Assembly: GCF_030625865.1 (NCBI RefSeq)
Contig: NZ_DAOUQB010000005.1
Location: 22,538-86,537, forward strand
Length of the DNA stretch: 64,000 nucleotides
Direction: 5' to 3'
Source of the DNA: Anaerotignum sp.
GTDB lineage: Bacteria; Bacillota; Clostridia; Lachnospirales; Anaerotignaceae
Shown here: positions 61,028 through 64,000 of the stretch, piece by piece
Position numbering within the stretch: position 1 is the stretch's first letter
Layout: each line of letters starts with the position of its first letter
The notes under the pieces: generated by a model
What the model was told of the DNA's origin: nothing
The model's input: the letters and a program-made list of their open reading frames with translations, nothing else
The model's database searches: none
Position numbers and translations under genes: made by a program

Positions 61028-62329
61028 TTAGTGATAAACTCGAATTACAGATGAAATTTCTTTCACCATAGACATAGTGGATATTACCGTTATAGAGTCC
61101 ATGAATTGCTTTTCCAAAACATCATAAGTTACAATCACAACCTCGGCGGCGTTCCCTTGTTTGGTTTTTTGCAGTAACGTAGAAATACTTACGTTATTAC
61201 TGCCAAACAGCCCTGCTAAAGCAGCCAGAGTGCCCGCTTTATCTTCCAACTTCATTCGCACATAGTAACTGCTTCTGGTTTCTCCGATACTTTTTACAGG
61301 GATATTCTGATAACAACTACAGCCAATGCGTCCGGCACAATTAAATTTGATATCTCTCGCTACATCAAATATATCTCCTACTATTGCACTGCCCGTAGGT
61401 AACTCTCCCGCACCACGACCATAAAACATAACATCATCTACTGCATCACCATGAACAAATACTGCATTGAAAGAATCCTTTACCGAAGCAAGGGGATGTT
61501 TAGACGGAATCATTGCAGGATGAACCTTAGCCTCAATTCCATCTTCTGTATTTTTGGCAATACCTAAAAGCTTGATTTCGCAGCCAAGCTCATGGGCATA
61601 GCGAATATCCTTTGCAGTAATTTTTGAAATTCCCTCTGTATAAACATCATGAAAAGTAACGGGCGTATGGAAGGCAATAGAAGCCAAAATCGCAAGCTTT
61701 CTCCCTGCATCATATCCCTCAATATCTGCCGTAGGATCGGCCTCAGCATATCCTAAATCTGTTGCCAATTGCAACGCATCAGCAAATTCCATACCCTCTT
61801 CTGCCATCTTCGTCAAAATAAAATTCGTGGTACCATTAATAATTCCCATTACTTCAGTGATATCATTTCCAGCCAAACATTGCTTTAATGGCCTGATAAT
61901 AGGTGTTCCCCCCGCAACCGCCGCTTCAAACAACAAATCACAATGGTTTTCCTTGGCAATTGCTAAAAGTTCATGGCCTTGCACCGCCATTAAGTCCTTG
62001 TTTGCAGTCACAACATGCTTTCCCTTTTGCAAAGCTTCTTTAATATATGTCCCTGCCGGCTCAATACCACCCATTACCTCAACTACAATTTCAATGCTAT
62101 CGTCATTGATGATATCCCCCCACTGATCAGTCAACTTTTGGGGATCAACTTTATCCATATACTTTGTTTTATTTCGCACCAAAATTTTTTCTATTTCCAT
62201 ATCGCCGCCAATTTTATAAACCAAATTATCTCTTTGCTTTTCTAAGATTTTATAAACGCCACCGCCCACGGTTCCCATTCCCAAAAGGGCAACTTTACAT
62301 ATGCTTTGATTCATGCCATTTTCCTCCAA
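61028..62329 (-). CDS. hom: Homoserine dehydrogenase
   Basis: 433 aa; GMGTVGGGVYKIL, GGTPIIRPLKQCLAGNDITEVMGIINGTTNFILTKM, ACT domain. Confidence 0.95.
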   Translation of the reverse strand: MEENGMNQSICKVALLGMGTVGGGVYKILEKQRDNLVYKIGGDMEIEKILVRNKTKYMDKVDPQKLTDQWGDIINDDSIEIVVEVMGGIEPAGTYIKEALQKGKHVVTANKDLMAVQGHELLAIAKENHCDLLFEAAVAGGTPIIRPLKQCLAGNDITEVMGIINGTTNFILTKMAEEGMEFADALQLATDLGYAEADPTADIEGYDAGRKLAILASIAFHTPVTFHDVYTEGISKITAKDIRYAHELGCEIKLLGIAKNTEDGIEAKVHPAMIPSKHPLASVKDSFNAVFVHGDAVDDVMFYGRGAGELPTGSAIVGDIFDVARDIKFNCAGRIGCSCYQNIPVKSIGETRSSYYVRMKLEDKAGTLAALAGLFGSNNVSISTLLQKTKQGNAAEVVIVTYDVLEKQFMDSITVISTMSMVKEISSVIRVYH

Positions 62330-62618
62330 ATTAACCTATATCCCTATTAATTACATTGTCAATTTATGACTGATATTAAGATTGTACGCATGAAAAGATG
62401 AGATGTCAATATGAAATTGTCTTTTTTTCAAAAACATTTTTCCTCTCCACAAAAACATTTTTATTTATTTTGTCCTATTTTCATTTAAAAATGGTAAATC
62501 ACTGACACGGTTATGTAGATTTTGTCTAAAATACTTTTTAATAATACCCTAATACATGTAAGTCTTATTAACAAAAGTGCCGCCACACCTTTTTTAGTGT
62601 AACGACTCTTCAATAAAT

Positions 62619-64000
62619 TTAACTCATAATTTCTGTAATTGAACTAAGTAAGCTTATATATCCATCCAAAAGCGTTGAATTTTCCTCTTGTTCATATACA
62701 GGTTCATTACTCGGATTTACATAAACATTATTTTTCTTAATATTGTTTAAAATATCACTTTTTATATCCTTAAGCTCCGGATAACTGTCAAAAAAATCAA
62801 GTTTCGCCTGAGTCTCTGGTGTTGGAGCTTCATCTAACAACACATAAGCCGAAAAACTTTCAGCCATGTCTTCTGTGCAATTTGTTGAGGCATAACCTGT
62901 AACAAACTGTGATTGATGACGCAAATAGAAATATGGATTATCTCGATTTGTATACCAATCAATAATCATATCCCTCCAAAACAGCTTATAATAGGCTTGA
63001 AGATATGAATCCTCATTTGCTACAAATAGCCACTCTCTATACCTATCCATAGGATAGAGTTCACTATTAAGGTATTTTACTTGATTTTGATTAAGTGTAA
63101 TGTAGTGAGCCATTTCATGTACAACCGTGTATGGGTAGAAACCATCATCTTTAATATCTGCCGGATCTACACTCATGCACCAAATTTTCCCTTCCGAATC
63201 CAAGGGAGTAACATATGCGAAAACTCCTAATTCACCATCCCCTCCAACTTTAAAGTATTTGAAGTTGGCAAATAATTCTTTGGGCAAAATATCAGTAGTC
63301 TGTTCCCAAACCTTCTTCAACGATTCCTGCTCTTCAGACCCTAATAAATTTAATCCATTTTCCGTTCCATTTTGATAAACTGCATCAAATTCGGGTGTTA
63401 TTTTAAACATTCCTAAGTTCTTCTGGCTCTTATCACCCAATAAGTTTAAAAGAATTGCATCTGCATCCAATTCACTATACTTATTGATTATCAGTCTGAT
63501 TTCTAATTCAGGATCAGTATTATAGTCTTGATCATTATTTTCAATTGCCGTAAAATAGTCATTTCTTATTTCGTTAACTCTATTCCAATCTTGATTTGAT
63601 AGTATTTTTTTTAGATTATCCATCATTTCTTTACCATAATCTATGTTTTCCTCTTGGTTCTCTCCCTGAGAGACTCCGTTCGCATAGCCATATACCCTAC
63701 CAAATTGTCTCATTGTTTCTTTATCAAGCAAATTTGTTATTTCCTCCCAAACCTTTGCCTCCTCATTAGACAGTCGGTAATTATCTTTTAATTCTCTTTC
63801 AGTTATACTGGTTTCTGCTTCATAGACAAGTTTCCTTAATTCATCTTTTACACCATCGGAAACATTTTCATTAAGGTCTCCCAATAACGCAACCACTTCT
63901 TCTTCTTGTTGCTGAGATAAAGTTATATTCGTCTCCTTCGCCTCTGCACAGCCTAAAAAAAGTCCTGACGCTGTCATTGCAACGCATAAAACTCCAGTTA
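62619..64000 (-). CDS. HEXXH metallopeptidase-like lipoprotein (N-terminus beyond window)
   Basis: VVHEMAHYITLNQNQ zincin motif; frame continues upstream as TGVLCVAMTASGLFLGCAEAK (lipobox). Confidence 0.75.
   Translation of the reverse strand, partial: TGVLCVAMTASGLFLGCAEAKETNITLSQQQEEEVVALLGDLNENVSDGVKDELRKLVYEAETSITERELKDNYRLSNEEAKVWEEITNLLDKETMRQFGRVYGYANGVSQGENQEENIDYGKEMMDNLKKILSNQDWNRVNEIRNDYFTAIENNDQDYNTDPELEIRLIINKYSELDADAILLNLLGDKSQKNLGMFKITPEFDAVYQNGTENGLNLLGSEEQESLKKVWEQTTDILPKELFANFKYFKVGGDGELGVFAYVTPLDSEGKIWCMSVDPADIKDDGFYPYTVVHEMAHYITLNQNQVKYLNSELYPMDRYREWLFVANEDSYLQAYYKLFWRDMIIDWYTNRDNPYFYLRHQSQFVTGYASTNCTEDMAESFSAYVLLDEAPTPETQAKLDFFDSYPELKDIKSDILNNIKKNNVYVNPSNEPVYEQEENSTLLDGYISLLSSITEIMS

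Noticed and set aside
1-64000. CRISPR arrays, tRNA/rRNA genes, prophage
   Set aside because: No regularly spaced repeats, cloverleaf-like sequences, rRNA signatures or phage structural genes recognised by eye.

Overview
64 kb of a low-GC, spore-forming, amino-acid-fermenting Firmicute chromosome. The hotdog protein at 31012..31449 matches my recollection of beta-alanyl-CoA:ammonia lyase from Clostridium (Anaerotignum) propionicum, so that lineage is my best guess (not searched). The window is a run of catabolic cassettes. (1) Cupin / DUF6282-like / PreA-like genes divergent from iorAB. (2) A glycerate-to-pyruvate set (enolase, glycerate 2-kinase, pyruvate kinase, CdaR-type regulator), followed by a hydroxyacid dehydrogenase, dicarboxylate/amino-acid symporter, class-V PLP enzyme, NicX/M29-like protein and GntR regulator. 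(3) A glycyl-radical enzyme (GRE) island with activase, P5C-reductase-like protein, TIM-barrel protein, BCCT transporter, MFS transporter and LysR regulator. (4) A neighbouring amino/imino-acid oxidase cluster with DHDPS-family lyase, Asp/Glu-racemase-family protein, acylating aldehyde dehydrogenase, beta-alanyl-CoA ammonia lyase, and an NSS transporter with a small MetS-like subunit. (5) EutH next to a chemoreceptor. (6) An ABC transporter of TrpXYZ type behind a T-box with a probable Trp (UGG) specifier. (7) A 2-oxoacid/acetoin dehydrogenase operon with a well-formed sigma-54 promoter and an adjacent enhancer-binding protein. (8) spoIIGA-sigE, hom and a HEXXH lipoprotein. Gene decay is visible: a truncated merR beside an IS256 relic, an IS3 relic beside an acyltransferase tail, and a proB remnant. 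No CRISPR, rRNA or tRNA was recognised. The best candidate for undescribed biology is the GRE island plus the adjacent oxidase/lyase/ALDH/ammonia-lyase cluster (about 22-40 kb).
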